DNA of 64,000 bases from Pseudocitrobacter vendiensis (GCF_943590815.1 NZ_CALSBS010000017.1:1-64000), one strand, 5' to 3'. Positions 49,741 to 61,368 are shown, counted from the first letter of the stretch. Numbers and translations are program-made. The notes: generated by a model from the letters alone, not told the origin.

Positions 49741-49796
49741 GTCAAAATGACTGTTATTGATACAGTCAATATGACAATATGCATTGTCAAAACGAC
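49741..49796. promoter_or_regulatory. Three NorR binding sites between norV and norR
   Basis: GTCAAAATGAC (49741-49751), GTCAATATGAC (49765-49775) and GTCAAAACGAC (49786-49796) all fit the GT-N7-AC NorR core. Three such sites are needed for norV activation in E. coli, and the arrangement is the same here. Confidence 0.88.
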
Positions 49797-49808
49797 AATG
49801 AGGTTGTG

Positions 49809-51329
49809 ATGAGTTTTTCGGTCGATGTGCTGGCGAATATCGCCATTGAGCTACAACGCGGGATCGGGCATCAGGACCGCTTTCAGCGTTTAATCACCAC
49901 GCTGCGTCAGGTGCTGGAGTGCGACGCGTCGGCATTACTGCGCTATGACGCACGTCAGTTTGTTCCGCTGGCCATCGATGGGCTGGCGCAGGATGTGCTG
50001 GGTCGTCGCTTTACGCTGGAAGGGCACCCGCGTCTTGAGGCCATTGCCCGCGCCGGGGATGTCGTCCGCTTCCCGGCAGACAGTGATTTGCCCGATCCTT
50101 ACGATGGTTTAATTCCCGGCCAGGAGAGCCTGAAAGTGCACGCCTGCGTCGGCTTGCCGCTGTTTGCCGGGCAGAACCTGATCGGCGCGTTGACGCTGGA
50201 TGCGATGGAGCCGGAGCAGTTTGATGTCTTCAGCGATGAGGAACTGCGCCTGATATCCGCGCTGGCTGCCGGGGCGCTGAGTAATGCGCTTCTGATTGAA
50301 CAACTGGAAAGCCAGAATATGTTGCCGGGGGCGCCTGCAGCGTTTGAACCTGTCGCCAGCACCGACATGATTGGCCTGTCTCCGTACATGATGCAGCTTA
50401 AAAAAGAGATAGAAATCGTCGCGGCGTCCGATCTCAATGTGTTGATTAGTGGCGAAACGGGTACCGGGAAGGAACTGGTGGCGAAATCCATTCATGAAGG
50501 TTCTCCGCGTGCGGTTAACCCGCTGGTCTATCTCAACTGTGCGGCGCTACCGGAAAGCGTGGCGGAAAGTGAGCTCTTTGGCCATGTAAAGGGCGCGTTT
50601 ACCGGGGCAATCAGCAACCGTAGCGGTAAGTTTGAAATGGCCGATAACGGTACGCTATTCCTCGATGAAATTGGCGAACTGTCTCTGGCGTTGCAGGCCA
50701 AATTGCTGCGCGTATTGCAGTATGGCGATATACAGCGCGTCGGCGATGACCGTAGCCTGCGCGTCGATGTGCGCGTGCTGGCGGCCACCAACCGCGACCT
50801 GCGCGAAGAGGTGCTGGCCGGGCGTTTTCGTGCCGATCTGTTCCATCGTCTGAGCGTCTTCCCGCTCTCCGTTCCACCGCTGCGTGAACGTGGTGATGAT
50901 GTGGTGCTGCTGGCGGGCTATTTCTGCGAACAGTGTCGGTTACGTCTCGGGTTGTCGCGGGTGATTTTAAGCGCCGGGGCGCGGGCGCATTTACAGAGTT
51001 ATGGCTGGCCGGGCAATGTGCGTGAGCTGGAACATGCGGTTCATCGCGCGGTAGTGCTGGCGCGCGCAACGCGCAGCGGTGGCGAAGTGATCCTCGAAGC
51101 GCAGCATTTTGCGTTTGAAGAGAGTATGGTGGCGCCAGTAATGGAAAGTGAAGCGCCGGTATTACCTGCGTGTCACAACCTTCGCGATGCTACCGAACAT
51201 TTTCAGCGCGAGATGATCCGCCAGGCGCTGGCGCAAAACAGCAACAACTGGGCGGCCAGCGCACGGGCGCTGGAGACAGACGTCGCCAACCTGCATCGGC
51301 TGGCGAAACGTCTGGGAATGAAGGATTAA
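49809..51329 (+). CDS. norR: NO-responsive sigma-54 activator NorR
   Basis: A 506-residue enhancer-binding protein. The N-terminal GAF domain holds the NO-sensing iron, the AAA+ domain has GETGTGKE (about residue 218) and GAFTGA (about 266), and a C-terminal Fis-type HTH ends [12 protein letters not shown] 49809 ([12 protein letters not shown]) is chosen; an open frame ten codons further up crosses a NorR site. Divergent from norVW; its stop overlaps the gutQ stop region on the other strand. Confidence 0.95.
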   Translation: MSFSVDVLANIAIELQRGIGHQDRFQRLITTLRQVLECDASALLRYDARQFVPLAIDGLAQDVLGRRFTLEGHPRLEAIARAGDVVRFPADSDLPDPYDGLIPGQESLKVHACVGLPLFAGQNLIGALTLDAMEPEQFDVFSDEELRLISALAAGALSNALLIEQLESQNMLPGAPAAFEPVASTDMIGLSPYMMQLKKEIEIVAASDLNVLISGETGTGKELVAKSIHEGSPRAVNPLVYLNCAALPESVAESELFGHVKGAFTGAISNRSGKFEMADNGTLFLDEIGELSLALQAKLLRVLQYGDIQRVGDDRSLRVDVRVLAATNRDLREEVLAGRFRADLFHRLSVFPLSVPPLRERGDDVVLLAGYFCEQCRLRLGLSRVILSAGARAHLQSYGWPGNVRELEHAVHRAVVLARATRSGGEVILEAQHFAFEESMVAPVMESEAPVLPACHNLRDATEHFQREMIRQALAQNSNNWAASARALETDVANLHRLAKRLGMKD

Positions 51330-52300
51330 AGAATGCCTGCCTGATAGAAGTTCTGCAGGTTGATTGCGCCGACCAGTTGGCCGTTGTCATCCACCACCGG
51401 CGCGGCGCTGATTTTTTTCTTCATCAATTGCTCTTTGGCATCAATGGCGCGGCTCTGCGCATTCAGCGTCGTGCCATTTACCGTCATCGCCAGGCTGACG
51501 TTATCTGCCAGTGCGCCACCGCCCACCAGCCAGCGGCGCAGGTCGCCGTCGGTAAATACGCCTTTCACCTGCAACTGCTCATCACATACGGCAACCAGGC
51601 CGAGCCCGGTGCGGCTCAGTTCGAGCATCGCGTCCATGATGCTGGCGTGAATACTCACCTGTGGCACGTCGGCGTCGCGGCGCATCAGATGATGCACTTT
51701 ATTCAGCAAGCGCGCGCCCAGTGCGCCAGCCGGATGCGAACGGGCGAAATCTTCTTCATTGAAACCACGGGCCTGCATTACGGCCATCGCCAGCGCATCG
51801 CCCATCATCAGCGTATTCACAGTGCTGGAAGTGGGGGCTAAACGCATCGGGCAGGCTTCACGTTCCACGGAAATATCCAGCACCGCTTTTGCCGCTAAAC
51901 CCAACGGCGAGTGGGATTTTCCGGTCATCGCCAGCAGAACAACGGATTTTTCTTCCAGTCGCGGGATGATGAGATCCAGCTCTTTCGCGCCGCCGGAGTA
52001 GGAGATAAACAGCATCACGTCCTGGCTTTCCACCATGCCTAAATCGCCGTGCAGCGCCTCAGCCGGGTGAACAAAGAACGCGGGTGTACCGGTGCTGGCA
52101 AAGGTTGCGGCGAGTTTTTTACCGATATGGCCCGATTTTCCGATGCCGGAAACAATCAGTTTGCCTTTGCAATTAATGATGGCTTCGGCGGCTTTGATAA
52201 AGTCATCACCCAGGCGGTCCGGAAGCTGACTGGCTTCCTGAAGTTCCAGCATTAGCGTTTGACGGCCCGCTTCCAGTAAAAAAGTGTTGTCCGCAATCAT
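51326..52300 (-). CDS. gutQ: D-arabinose 5-phosphate isomerase GutQ
   Basis: A 324-residue isomerase that interconverts ribulose 5-phosphate and arabinose 5-phosphate. SIS domain ([22 protein letters not shown], about residues 49-70; [10 protein letters not shown]) and two CBS domains in the C-terminal 120 residues. ATG 52300 ([12 protein letters not shown]) has a weak AGGA site upstream; a second ATG 18 bases earlier is possible. In E. coli gutQ is the last gene of srlAEBD-gutM-srlR-gutQ. Here nothing from that operon precedes it: mltB starts 230 bases upstream on the other strand. Confidence 0.94.
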   Translation of the reverse strand: MIADNTFLLEAGRQTLMLELQEASQLPDRLGDDFIKAAEAIINCKGKLIVSGIGKSGHIGKKLAATFASTGTPAFFVHPAEALHGDLGMVESQDVMLFISYSGGAKELDLIIPRLEEKSVVLLAMTGKSHSPLGLAAKAVLDISVEREACPMRLAPTSSTVNTLMMGDALAMAVMQARGFNEEDFARSHPAGALGARLLNKVHHLMRRDADVPQVSIHASIMDAMLELSRTGLGLVAVCDEQLQVKGVFTDGDLRRWLVGGGALADNVSLAMTVNGTTLNAQSRAIDAKEQLMKKKISAAPVVDDNGQLVGAINLQNFYQAGIL

Positions 52301-52529
52301 GGCGTTGCATCCTGTCATTTTTGTATGTCAAAGGTGTAGGGATCGGCGTTTACCGATGCGCGCGTAAGGGTACTGAATTCGTATCTTCAATACCAATAGC
52401 GCGATCAAGGTCTGGGCGTTTTGCTTAGGGTGAAGTTTTTTTCTTTGCAACGCGTGATGGCGCTTCCTTGAGGCGTCGCGATTGCTTTACCATAATTACC
52501 TCTTGCCGATATTGTTAAATGGATGTCCC

Positions 52530-53612
52530 ATGTTGAAGCGTCGTTATATCGCCTTACTGCCCCTGTGTGTCCTGCTCGCTGCCTGTAGCAGCAAACCAAA
52601 AACCACCGCCGCCGCACCGGCAACGGCTGGCACGCCATCCGGCGGCTTCCTGCTGGAGCCGCAGCACAATGCGCTGATCCCGACCGGTGATTTCGCTAAC
52701 AACCCGGCGGCAGAGCAGTTCATCGATAAGATGGTGAGCAAGCATGGCTTTGACCGACAACAACTGCACGAAATTCTCTCCCAGGCGAAGCGTCTCGATT
52801 ATGTGTTGCGTCTGATGGATCGCCAGGCACCGACCGGCCTACCGCCGAGTGGGCCAAACGGCGCGTGGCTGCGCTATCGCAAACAGTTTATCACCCCGGA
52901 CAACGTACAAAACGGCGTCGCGTTCTGGAATCAACATGAAGCGGCGCTGAAACGCGCATGGCAGGTGTACGGCGTGCCACCGGAAATTATCGTCGGCATT
53001 GTCGGCGTTGAAACCCGCTGGGGCCGCGTGATGGGCAAAACCCGTATCCTCGATGCGCTGGCGACACTCTCCTTTAACTACCCGCGCCGCGCGGAGTACT
53101 TCTCTGGCGAACTGGAAACCTTCCTGCTGATGGCGCGTGATGAAAGCGATGACCCGCTTGATTTGAAAGGTTCCTTCGCAGGCGCAATGGGCTACGGCCA
53201 GTTCATGCCGTCCTCATACAAACAGTATGCCGTTGATTTTAATGGCGATGGGCACATCAACCTGTGGGATCCTGAAGATGCCATTGGCAGCGTGGCAAAC
53301 TACTTCAAACAGCACGGCTGGGTGAAGGGCGACCAGGTGGCGGTGCAGGCGATGGGCCAGGCGCCGGGGCTGGAAAACGGCTTTAAAACTAAATACAGTG
53401 TGTCGCAGCTTGCTGCCGCAGGGCTGACGCCGATGAATTCGCTGGGCAATCATCAGCAGGCCAGCCTGCTGCGTCTGGATGTCGGCACCGGTTATCAGTA
53501 CTGGTACGGCTTGCCGAACTTCTACACCATCACCCGCTATAACCACAGTACGCACTATGCGATGGCTGTCTGGCAGCTTGGTCAGGCTGTCGCACTGGCT
53601 CGCGTTCAGTAA
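52530..53612 (+). CDS. mltB: Membrane-bound lytic murein transglycosylase B
   Basis: A 360-residue lipoprotein that cleaves peptidoglycan to 1,6-anhydro muropeptides. The signal peptide ends in lipobox LLAACSS (Cys about residue 19). Catalytic Glu lies in GIVGVETRWGRVMGK (about residue 162), with later QFMPSSYK. ATG 52530 (MLKRRYIALLPLCVLL) gives a proper signal peptide; an upstream ATG at 52482 would not. Confidence 0.95.
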   Translation: MLKRRYIALLPLCVLLAACSSKPKTTAAAPATAGTPSGGFLLEPQHNALIPTGDFANNPAAEQFIDKMVSKHGFDRQQLHEILSQAKRLDYVLRLMDRQAPTGLPPSGPNGAWLRYRKQFITPDNVQNGVAFWNQHEAALKRAWQVYGVPPEIIVGIVGVETRWGRVMGKTRILDALATLSFNYPRRAEYFSGELETFLLMARDESDDPLDLKGSFAGAMGYGQFMPSSYKQYAVDFNGDGHINLWDPEDAIGSVANYFKQHGWVKGDQVAVQAMGQAPGLENGFKTKYSVSQLAAAGLTPMNSLGNHQQASLLRLDVGTGYQYWYGLPNFYTITRYNHSTHYAMAVWQLGQAVALARVQ

Positions 53613-53620
53613 TCCTTCTT

Positions 53621-53640
53621 CCCCTCCCATCCGGGAGGGG
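53621..53640 (+). terminator. Stem-loop after mltB
   Basis: CCCCTCCC-ATCC-GGGAGGGG is a strong 8-bp hairpin eight bases past the mltB stop. The T-run after it is weak. Confidence 0.6.
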
Positions 53641-53705
53641 AGTTACATTTCGATACACCCTCAGGCGCTGACAAGGATTTACATTCATCTGCTCGCTGTT
53701 TATTG

Positions 53706-53721
53706 TTATGTTATAACATAA
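53706..53721. promoter_or_regulatory. Zur-like palindrome before the zinc transporter genes
   Basis: TTATGTTATAACATAA is a perfect 16-bp palindrome 17 bases before the first gene of the operon. It has the ATGTTATA/TATAACAT character of enterobacterial Zur boxes but with shorter spacing, so the regulator is uncertain. Confidence 0.55.
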
Positions 53722-53738
53722 ACATTGGGGCGCTATTG

Positions 53739-53846
53739 ATGTCATCTTCGCTTTTCTCCCTCTCCAGCCTGAAACGCCTGGCGGGCGTATGCCTGCTGCT
53801 GGCGTTTATCTGGCTGGTCACCTGGTGGGCGGTATCACTGCCATGA
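53739..53846 (+). CDS. 35-residue single-span membrane peptide
   Basis: A short gene encoding a Ser-rich N-terminus, a basic pair (LKRL) and one hydrophobic helix from about residue 14 to 34 (VCLLLAFIWLVTWWAVSL). Its TGA overlaps the ATG of the ABC ATPase gene (ATGA), so the two are translationally coupled. The ribosome site is weak (GGGG ten bases upstream). It may be a small subunit or a stabiliser of the transporter, as KdpF is for Kdp, but this is inference. It is too short for most gene finders. Confidence 0.6.
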   Translation: MSSSLFSLSSLKRLAGVCLLLAFIWLVTWWAVSLP

Positions 53847-54496
53847 TTGTGCTGGATAACCTTCTTGTCGGCTATGACGGCGAGGCGATTGCGCCGCCTA
53901 TTGATGGATGCATTACGCGTGGCAGCCTGATGGCGATTGTGGGTGAGAATGGCTGCGGTAAATCGACGCTGCTAAAAACCGTCGCCGGATTTATTCCGCC
54001 TGTAAGCGGGCGTGTGCACTGGCAGACGCGTCGCCCGGTTATCGGCTGGCTGGCGCAGCGGCAGGCGCTCGATCAGCAGTTTCCGGTAACGGTGCAGGAC
54101 GTCGTGTGCCAGGGGGTATGGCCGCGCATCTCATTGTGTTTCGGCATTGATCGGATGGTGCGCCGACGCGTAGCTGACGCGCTGGATCGGGTAGGGTTGC
54201 TGTCGCTGGCGAAAACAGCGATAGGCAGTTTATCCGGCGGCCAGTTTCAGCGCATGCTTTTTGCCCGAATCTTAGTGCAGCAGGCCCCGTTGGTAATGCT
54301 GGATGAACCCTTTACCGGCGTCGATGAAACGACGACTGAGATGCTGATGTCGCTGATCCTGGATATGCAGCGGCATGGGCAAACGGTGCTGGCGGTGCTG
54401 CATGACAGCGAAAAAGTAGCGCGCTTTTTTCCGCAGGTGCTTGAGCTGGGCGGTGTGCGCGAAATATCCCCGATGTTACCCGCGAGGTCAGCATGA
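53843..54496 (+). CDS. Zinc-type ABC transporter ATP-binding protein
   Basis: A 217-residue ABC ATPase of the ZnuC/MntB/SitB family: Walker A GENGCGKST (about residue 35), signature LSGGQFQRMLFAR (about 131), Walker [13 protein letters not shown] and H-loop VLHDSEKV. ATG 53843 (MIVLDNLLVGYDG) is favoured over an upstream ATG at 53789, which lies inside the coupled small gene. It shares its operon with a permease and a binding protein of the same class. Confidence 0.87.
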   Translation: MIVLDNLLVGYDGEAIAPPIDGCITRGSLMAIVGENGCGKSTLLKTVAGFIPPVSGRVHWQTRRPVIGWLAQRQALDQQFPVTVQDVVCQGVWPRISLCFGIDRMVRRRVADALDRVGLLSLAKTAIGSLSGGQFQRMLFARILVQQAPLVMLDEPFTGVDETTTEMLMSLILDMQRHGQTVLAVLHDSEKVARFFPQVLELGGVREISPMLPARSA

Positions 54497-55368
54497 TCTG
54501 GCATACCTTTTTTCAACCGTTTATCGAGTTTGGCTTTATGCGTCGGGCGCTGATGGTGTGCCTCGCGCTCTCACTGAGCACCACGCTGCTGGGCGTATTT
54601 CTCCTGTTGCGGCGAATGAGCTTAATGGGCGATGCCTTGTCGCATGCCATTCTGCCCGGCGTTGCTGTGGGCTATTTAATGAATGGAATGTCATTGCTGG
54701 CAATGACGATCGGCGGTTTCGTGGCAGGGATCGCCGTGGCGCTGGGGGCGGGCTGGGTGAGTCGCCGCACGCTGCTGAAGGAGGATGCCAGTTTTGCCGG
54801 ATTCTATCTGGGCTCGCTGGCGCTGGGCGTGACGCTGGTGTCACTGCGCGGCTCAAACGTCGATCTGCTGCATTTGTTGTTTGGCTCGATTCTGGCAGTA
54901 GACGGACCTTCGGCACTGTTTGTCGCGCTGGTGGCCAGCATCACGCTGATCGCTCTGGCGGTGTGTTATCGCGGCCTGGTGGTTGAAGCGTTCGACAGCA
55001 GTTGGTTGCAGGTGAATGCCCGCTGGCTGCCATCAGCGTTACACGGTTTATTCCTCGCTCTGCTGGTGCTGAACCTGGTGGCCGGGTTTCAGGTGCTCGG
55101 TACATTGATGGCGGTGGGCGTGATGATGCTGCCCGCAATAGCGGCCCGCTGCTGGGCACAGACTCTGCCCGCTATGCTCGGGCTGGCGGGGCTTTGCGGC
55201 GTGCTTTGTGCCTGGATTGGGCTGAGCTTCTCGTGGGCGGCTAGCCTTCCGGCCGGGCCGGCTATTGTGCTGACCGCCAGTCTGATTTTTCTTTTTTCGC
55301 TGATTTTTGGCACGCGCAGCAGGCTGGCTTATCGCTTGCGAGCGCTTTTAACTGAGGGGATGGTATGA
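54493..55368 (+). CDS. Zinc-type ABC transporter permease
   Basis: A 291-residue ABC-3 family permease with about eight membrane segments and the family motif RRMSLMGDALSHAILPGVAVGYL near residues 37-59. A single permease gene suggests a homodimeric channel, unlike SitC/SitD. It overlaps its neighbours by four bases on both sides. Confidence 0.9.
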   Translation: MIWHTFFQPFIEFGFMRRALMVCLALSLSTTLLGVFLLLRRMSLMGDALSHAILPGVAVGYLMNGMSLLAMTIGGFVAGIAVALGAGWVSRRTLLKEDASFAGFYLGSLALGVTLVSLRGSNVDLLHLLFGSILAVDGPSALFVALVASITLIALAVCYRGLVVEAFDSSWLQVNARWLPSALHGLFLALLVLNLVAGFQVLGTLMAVGVMMLPAIAARCWAQTLPAMLGLAGLCGVLCAWIGLSFSWAASLPAGPAIVLTASLIFLFSLIFGTRSRLAYRLRALLTEGMV

Positions 55369-56243
55369 AAATGAAGAAGGTAATTCTGGCGCTGGTGCTG
55401 GGGTTAATCGCGCAGGGTGCGATGGCGAAAACGCTCAATGTGGTCACCAGTTTTTCGGTGCTGGGCGATATCACGCAGCAGGTTGGGGGCGATGTGGTGA
55501 AGGTAACGACGCTGGTGGGGCCGGACGGCGATCCGCATACTTTTGAGCCGTCGCCGAAAGAGAGCGCATTGCTGAGTAAAGCGGATGTGGTGGTGGTGAA
55601 CGGTCTGGGGCTGGAAGGGTGGATTGACCGTTTAGTCAAAGCGTCTGGATTTAAAGGCCAACTGGTCGTTGCCTCTCAGGGCATTGCCACGCAAACGCTG
55701 GAGGAAGACGGACAAACGGTGACGGACCCGCACGCCTGGAATAACGTGGCGAACGGCGTTATTTATGCGCAGAACATTACCGAGGGGCTCGCCAAAGCTG
55801 ACCCGCAGGACGCCAGCGTCATTAAAGCCCGCGGTGCGAAATATGTCGCTAAGCTCAGGGCGCTGGATAGCTGGGTGAAGCAGCGTTTCAGCCCCATTCC
55901 GCGCGAGAAGCGTAAGGTGCTGACCAGTCACGATGCATTCGGCTATTTTGCCAAAGCCTATCAGGTGGACTTCCTGTCGCCGCAGGGGCTGTCATCGGAA
56001 AGCGAAGCGAACGCGGCGGATGTCGGCACGTTGATTAAACAAATCAAGGCCGACGGTGTGCATACCTGGTTTATGGAAAACCAGCTTGATCCGCGCCTGG
56101 TCAAACAGATTGCATCCGCCACCGGTGCGCAGGCGGGTGGCGAGCTCTATCCTGAAGCGTTATCAAAACCGGGCGGTGTGGCGGACAGCTACGTGAATAT
56201 GGTGCGGCATAACGTAGATACTATTGTCAAAAGCATGCAGTAA
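55365..56243 (+). CDS. Zinc-type ABC transporter periplasmic binding protein
   Basis: A 292-residue cluster-9 solute-binding protein with a signal peptide ending AQGAMA-KTLNV. Ligand positions read His in GDPHTFEPSP, His in TDPHAWNNV and His in LTSHDAFGYFA; the fourth is Glu or Asp near GELYPEALSKPGG. Three His is the pattern of zinc binders (ZnuA, AztC). SitA in this window has Glu at the third position. The usual His-rich ZnuA loop is absent. The protein probably binds zinc, but manganese cannot be excluded. Confidence 0.88.
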   Translation: MKMKKVILALVLGLIAQGAMAKTLNVVTSFSVLGDITQQVGGDVVKVTTLVGPDGDPHTFEPSPKESALLSKADVVVVNGLGLEGWIDRLVKASGFKGQLVVASQGIATQTLEEDGQTVTDPHAWNNVANGVIYAQNITEGLAKADPQDASVIKARGAKYVAKLRALDSWVKQRFSPIPREKRKVLTSHDAFGYFAKAYQVDFLSPQGLSSESEANAADVGTLIKQIKADGVHTWFMENQLDPRLVKQIASATGAQAGGELYPEALSKPGGVADSYVNMVRHNVDTIVKSMQ

Positions 56244-56252
56244 TGACTGTCA

Positions 56253-56279
56253 TCCCCCAGGCTCCATCGGGGGATTTTC
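56253..56279 (+). terminator. Terminator of the zinc-type transporter operon
   Basis: CCCCC and GGGGG flank a 10-base loop, followed by ATTTTCC, ten bases past the binding-protein stop. Confidence 0.7.
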
Positions 56280-56379
56280 CACTTTTTCTGAACCCCCCTC
56301 GTAAAATCGACACCTCGCCCCCATCTGTGTTGGGAAAGTGCTATCTTGTCCGACAGATATCTACCTGATAGGAGGGGTG

Positions 56380-56873
56380 ATGACTGACAGCGAATTATTT
56401 CAACTGAGTGAAAAGGTCGGGCAAGCGCTGAAGGCGCAGGGCGCAACGGTAACCGCGGCTGAATCCTGCACCGGTGGCTGGATTGCCAAAACCCTGACCG
56501 ATGTCGCGGGAAGTTCCGCGTGGTTTGAGCGCGGCTTTGTCACCTACAGTAATGAAGCTAAATCACAAATGATTGGCGTCAGTGCGGTGACGCTGGAACA
56601 GCACGGCGCGGTGAGCGAACCGGTCGTGGTCGAAATGGCCGTGGGCGCGTTACGGGCAGCGCGTGCCTCTTATGCGGTATCGGTTAGCGGCATTGCCGGG
56701 CCGGATGGCGGTAGCGATGAGAAGCCTGTCGGCACCGTGTGGTTTGGCGTGGCAAGTGCCGCCGGACAAGGTGTAACCCAGCGTGAATGCTTTGCGGGCG
56801 ACCGGGAATCGGTACGCCGACAGGCCACGGCATTTGCCTTACAACTGCTCTGGCAACAATTTCTACAAAACAC

Positions 56874-56877
<4 letters not shown>
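56380..56877 (+). CDS. pncC: Nicotinamide-nucleotide amidase PncC
   Basis: A 165-residue CinA-C family enzyme that converts NMN to nicotinate mononucleotide in NAD recycling. Family motifs: AAESCTGGWIAKTLTD near residue 30, FVTYSNEAK, and GIAGPDGGSDEKPVGTV (about 102-118). ATG 56380 follows GGAGGGGTG. It ends just before the recA promoter. Confidence 0.95.
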
Positions 56878-58022
<1,145 letters not shown>

Positions 58023-58044
58023 TAACCTCTCATCAGAAACAGAA

Positions 58045-58067
58045 GGGCTGCCGATGCAGCCCTTTTT
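58045..58067 (+). terminator. recA terminator
   Basis: GGGCTG and CAGCCC form a stem with a 6-base loop followed by five T. Readthrough into recX is expected, as in E. coli. Confidence 0.85.
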
Positions 58068-58090
58068 GCATTTGAAGGAGCGGGAGAAAG

Positions 58091-58591
58091 ATGAACGAGA
58101 ATACACCACGCCGCTCGGCGTATGCCCGCTTGCTGGATCGCGCGATTCGCATTCTGGCAATGCGCGACCACAGTGAGCAGGAACTGCGTCGCAAGCTTAT
58201 TGCGCCGGTGATGACGAAGAATGGCCCTGAACCTGTTGATGCACCAGAAGAAGATGTGGAAAAGGTCATTGCCTGGTGCCATGAAAACCGCTATCTCGAT
58301 GATTTGCGATTTGTCGGACAGTTTATCGCCAGCCGCAGCCGCAAGGGTTATGGTCCCGCACGTATTCGGCAGGAACTTGGTCAGAAAGGTATTCAGCGTA
58401 ATGATATTGAACAGGCTATGCGCGAGTGCGATATCGATTGGGGAACGCTGGCGCGTAACCAGGCGGAGCGTAAATATGGCGATCCATTACCGATCACATT
58501 TGCCGAAAAAGTAAAAATCCAGCGCTTTTTGCTCAATCGCGGCTATCTGATGGAAGATATCCAGGAAATATGGCGAAATTTTGACGATTGA
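58091..58591 (+). CDS. recX: RecA regulator RecX
   Basis: A 166-residue helical-repeat protein that limits RecA filaments. Family markers are [20 protein letters not shown] near residue 15 and [19 protein letters not shown] near 78. It lies 68 bases after recA. Confidence 0.96.
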   Translation: MNENTPRRSAYARLLDRAIRILAMRDHSEQELRRKLIAPVMTKNGPEPVDAPEEDVEKVIAWCHENRYLDDLRFVGQFIASRSRKGYGPARIRQELGQKGIQRNDIEQAMRECDIDWGTLARNQAERKYGDPLPITFAEKVKIQRFLLNRGYLMEDIQEIWRNFDD

Positions 58592-58721
58592 GCGCACGGG
58601 GGATTTTACTTCCCTTTAAAGAAAACTTATCTTATTCCCACTTTTTCCGTCTGGTAGCAAGTTGAACAACAAATGACCTGCTACGACGGCGACCATTCGT
58701 TAGCTTGATTTCAGGATAATT

Positions 58722-61349
58722 ATGAGCAAGAGCACCGCTGAGATCCGTCAGGCGTTTCTCGACTTTTTCCATAGCAAGGGACATCAGGTAGTTGCCAGCA
58801 GCTCCCTGGTGCCGAATAACGATCCGACCCTCCTGTTTACCAACGCCGGGATGAACCAGTTCAAGGATGTTTTCCTTGGTCTCGACAAACGTAATTATTC
58901 TCGCGCAACGACTGCGCAGCGTTGCGTTCGTGCGGGTGGTAAACATAACGATCTGGAAAACGTCGGTTACACCGCGCGTCACCACACTTTCTTCGAAATG
59001 CTGGGTAACTTCAGCTTCGGCGACTACTTCAAACACGATGCTATTCAGTACGCGTGGGAATTGCTGACCGGTGAAAACTGGTTCGCCCTGCCGAAAGAGC
59101 GTCTGTGGGTGACCGTTTATGAAACCGATGACGAAGCTTACGAAATCTGGGAGAAAGAAGTCGGTATCCCGCGTGAGCGCATCATCCGCATCGGCGACAA
59201 TAAAGGCGCGCCGTATGCTTCCGATAACTTCTGGCAGATGGGCGATACCGGCCCATGCGGCCCGTGCACCGAGATCTTCTACGATCACGGCGACCACATC
59301 TGGGGTGGCCCTCCGGGAACGCCTGAAGAAGACGGCGACCGTTACATCGAGATCTGGAACATCGTCTTCATGCAGTTCAACCGTCAGGCTGACGGTACAA
59401 TGGAGCCGCTGCCGAAGCCGTCCGTCGACACCGGTATGGGCCTGGAACGTATCACTGCGGTACTGCAACACGTCAACTCTAACTATGAAATTGACCTGTT
59501 CCGTAAGCTGATTGATTCCGTGGCTAAAGTCACTGGCGCGACTGACCTGACGAACAAGTCACTGCGCGTTATTGCGGACCACATTCGTTCCTGTGCGTTC
59601 CTGATTGCTGATGGCGTTACGCCGTCGAATGAAAACCGTGGCTATGTGCTGCGCCGTATCATTCGTCGTGCCATCCGTCATGGCAACATGCTGGGCGCGA
59701 AAGATACCTTCTTCTATAAGCTGGTTGGCCCGTTGATCGATGTGATGGGTTCAGCTGGTGAAGAACTGAAACGCCAGCAGGCTCAGGTTGAACAGGTTCT
59801 GAAAACCGAAGAAGAGCAGTTTGCCCGTACGCTGGAACGCGGCCTGGCGTTGCTGGACGAAGAGTTGTCTAAGCTGACTGGCGATACGCTGGACGGTGAA
59901 ACCGCTTTCCGTCTGTATGACACCTACGGCTTCCCGGTTGACCTGACGGCGGACGTTTGCCGTGAACGCGGGCTGAAAGTGGACGAAGAGGGCTTTGAAG
60001 CCGCGATGGAAGAACAGCGCCGTCGTGCGCGTGAATCCAGCGGTTTCGGCGCAGACTATAACGCGATGATCCGCGTTGATGGTGCATCAGAATTCAAAGG
60101 CTACGATCATCTTGAACTGAACGGCAAAGTCACCGCGTTGTTTATCGACGGTAAAGCGGTTGATAGCATGGCGGCCGGTCAGGAAGCGGTTGTCATTCTG
60201 GACCAGACCCCGTTCTATGCGGAATCTGGCGGTCAGGTTGGTGATAAAGGCGAGTTGAAAGGCGCGGGCTTTAGCTTCAGCGTGAACGACACGCAGAAAT
60301 ATGGTCAGGCGATTGGTCATCTCGGCAAACTGACGGCGGGTTCCCTGAAAGTGGGTGACGCGGTGCAGGCCGACGTTGATGAAGCGCGTCGTGGGCGTAT
60401 TCGTCTGAACCACTCCGCCACGCACCTGATGCACGCGGCGCTGCGCCAGATTCTGGGCACGCATGTGGCGCAGAAAGGTTCTCTGGTGAATGATAAAGTT
60501 CTGCGTTTCGATTTCTCGCATTTCGAAGCGATGAAACCGGAAGAGATTCGCGCGGTCGAAGATCTGGTTAATGCCCAGATTCGTCGTAACCTGCCGGTTG
60601 AAACCAACGTAATGGATCTCGACGCGGCAAAAGCGAAGGGCGCGATGGCGCTGTTCGGCGAAAAATATGATGACCGCGTTCGCGTGCTGAGCATGGGCGA
60701 TTTCTCTACTGAGCTGTGCGGCGGTACTCACGCTTCACGCACGGGTGATATCGGTCTGTTCCGTATTGTGTCCGAATCCGGAACGGCGGCAGGTGTTCGC
60801 CGTATCGAAGCAGTAACCGGTGAAGGCGCGATTGCCAGCCTGCATGCAGAAAGCGATCGTTTGGGTGATATCGCCCAGTTGCTGAAAGGCGATAGCCATA
60901 ACCTGACGGAGAAATTGCGCACCGTTCTGGAACGTACCCGTCAACTGGAGAAAGAGCTGCAGCAACTGAAAGAGCAGGCGGCAGCGCAGGAGAGTGCAAA
61001 CCTTTCCAGCAAAGCAGAAAACATCAACGGCGTTAAGCTGCTGGTGAGCGAGCTTTCCGGCGTTGAGCCGAAAATGCTGCGTACGATGGTTGACGATCTG
61101 AAGAACCAGCTGGGTTCCGCCATTATTGTGCTGGCGACCGTTGCTGACGATAAGGTTTCTCTGATTGCGGGCGTGTCTAAGGATGTCACTGACCGCGTTA
61201 AAGCAGGGGAGCTCATCGGCATGGTGGCTCAGCAGGTTGGTGGTAAAGGCGGTGGTCGCCCGGACATGGCGCAAGCCGGTGGTACCGATGCGACGGCGCT
61301 TCCAGCCGCGTTGGCCAGTGTGAAAGATTGGGTAAGCGCTAAGCTGTAA
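58722..61349 (+). CDS. alaS: Alanyl-tRNA synthetase
   Basis: An 875-residue class II synthetase. Motif regions include [18 protein letters not shown] (motif 1 area), FMQFNR, and motif 3 TGMGLERI. The editing domain has [12 protein letters not shown] with the zinc-binding Cys/His in [14 protein letters not shown], and the C-terminal C-Ala domain is complete. Confidence 0.99.
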   Translation: MSKSTAEIRQAFLDFFHSKGHQVVASSSLVPNNDPTLLFTNAGMNQFKDVFLGLDKRNYSRATTAQRCVRAGGKHNDLENVGYTARHHTFFEMLGNFSFGDYFKHDAIQYAWELLTGENWFALPKERLWVTVYETDDEAYEIWEKEVGIPRERIIRIGDNKGAPYASDNFWQMGDTGPCGPCTEIFYDHGDHIWGGPPGTPEEDGDRYIEIWNIVFMQFNRQADGTMEPLPKPSVDTGMGLERITAVLQHVNSNYEIDLFRKLIDSVAKVTGATDLTNKSLRVIADHIRSCAFLIADGVTPSNENRGYVLRRIIRRAIRHGNMLGAKDTFFYKLVGPLIDVMGSAGEELKRQQAQVEQVLKTEEEQFARTLERGLALLDEELSKLTGDTLDGETAFRLYDTYGFPVDLTADVCRERGLKVDEEGFEAAMEEQRRRARESSGFGADYNAMIRVDGASEFKGYDHLELNGKVTALFIDGKAVDSMAAGQEAVVILDQTPFYAESGGQVGDKGELKGAGFSFSVNDTQKYGQAIGHLGKLTAGSLKVGDAVQADVDEARRGRIRLNHSATHLMHAALRQILGTHVAQKGSLVNDKVLRFDFSHFEAMKPEEIRAVEDLVNAQIRRNLPVETNVMDLDAAKAKGAMALFGEKYDDRVRVLSMGDFSTELCGGTHASRTGDIGLFRIVSESGTAAGVRRIEAVTGEGAIASLHAESDRLGDIAQLLKGDSHNLTEKLRTVLERTRQLEKELQQLKEQAAAQESANLSSKAENINGVKLLVSELSGVEPKMLRTMVDDLKNQLGSAIIVLATVADDKVSLIAGVSKDVTDRVKAGELIGMVAQQVGGKGGGRPDMAQAGGTDATALPAALASVKDWVSAKL

Positions 61350-61368
61350 CAAAAATAAATCCTGTGTG

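Noticed and set aside
53789-53842. Longer N-terminus for the zinc-type ABC ATPase
   Set aside because: This stretch lies over the small membrane-peptide gene, and family alignment supports the start at 53843.
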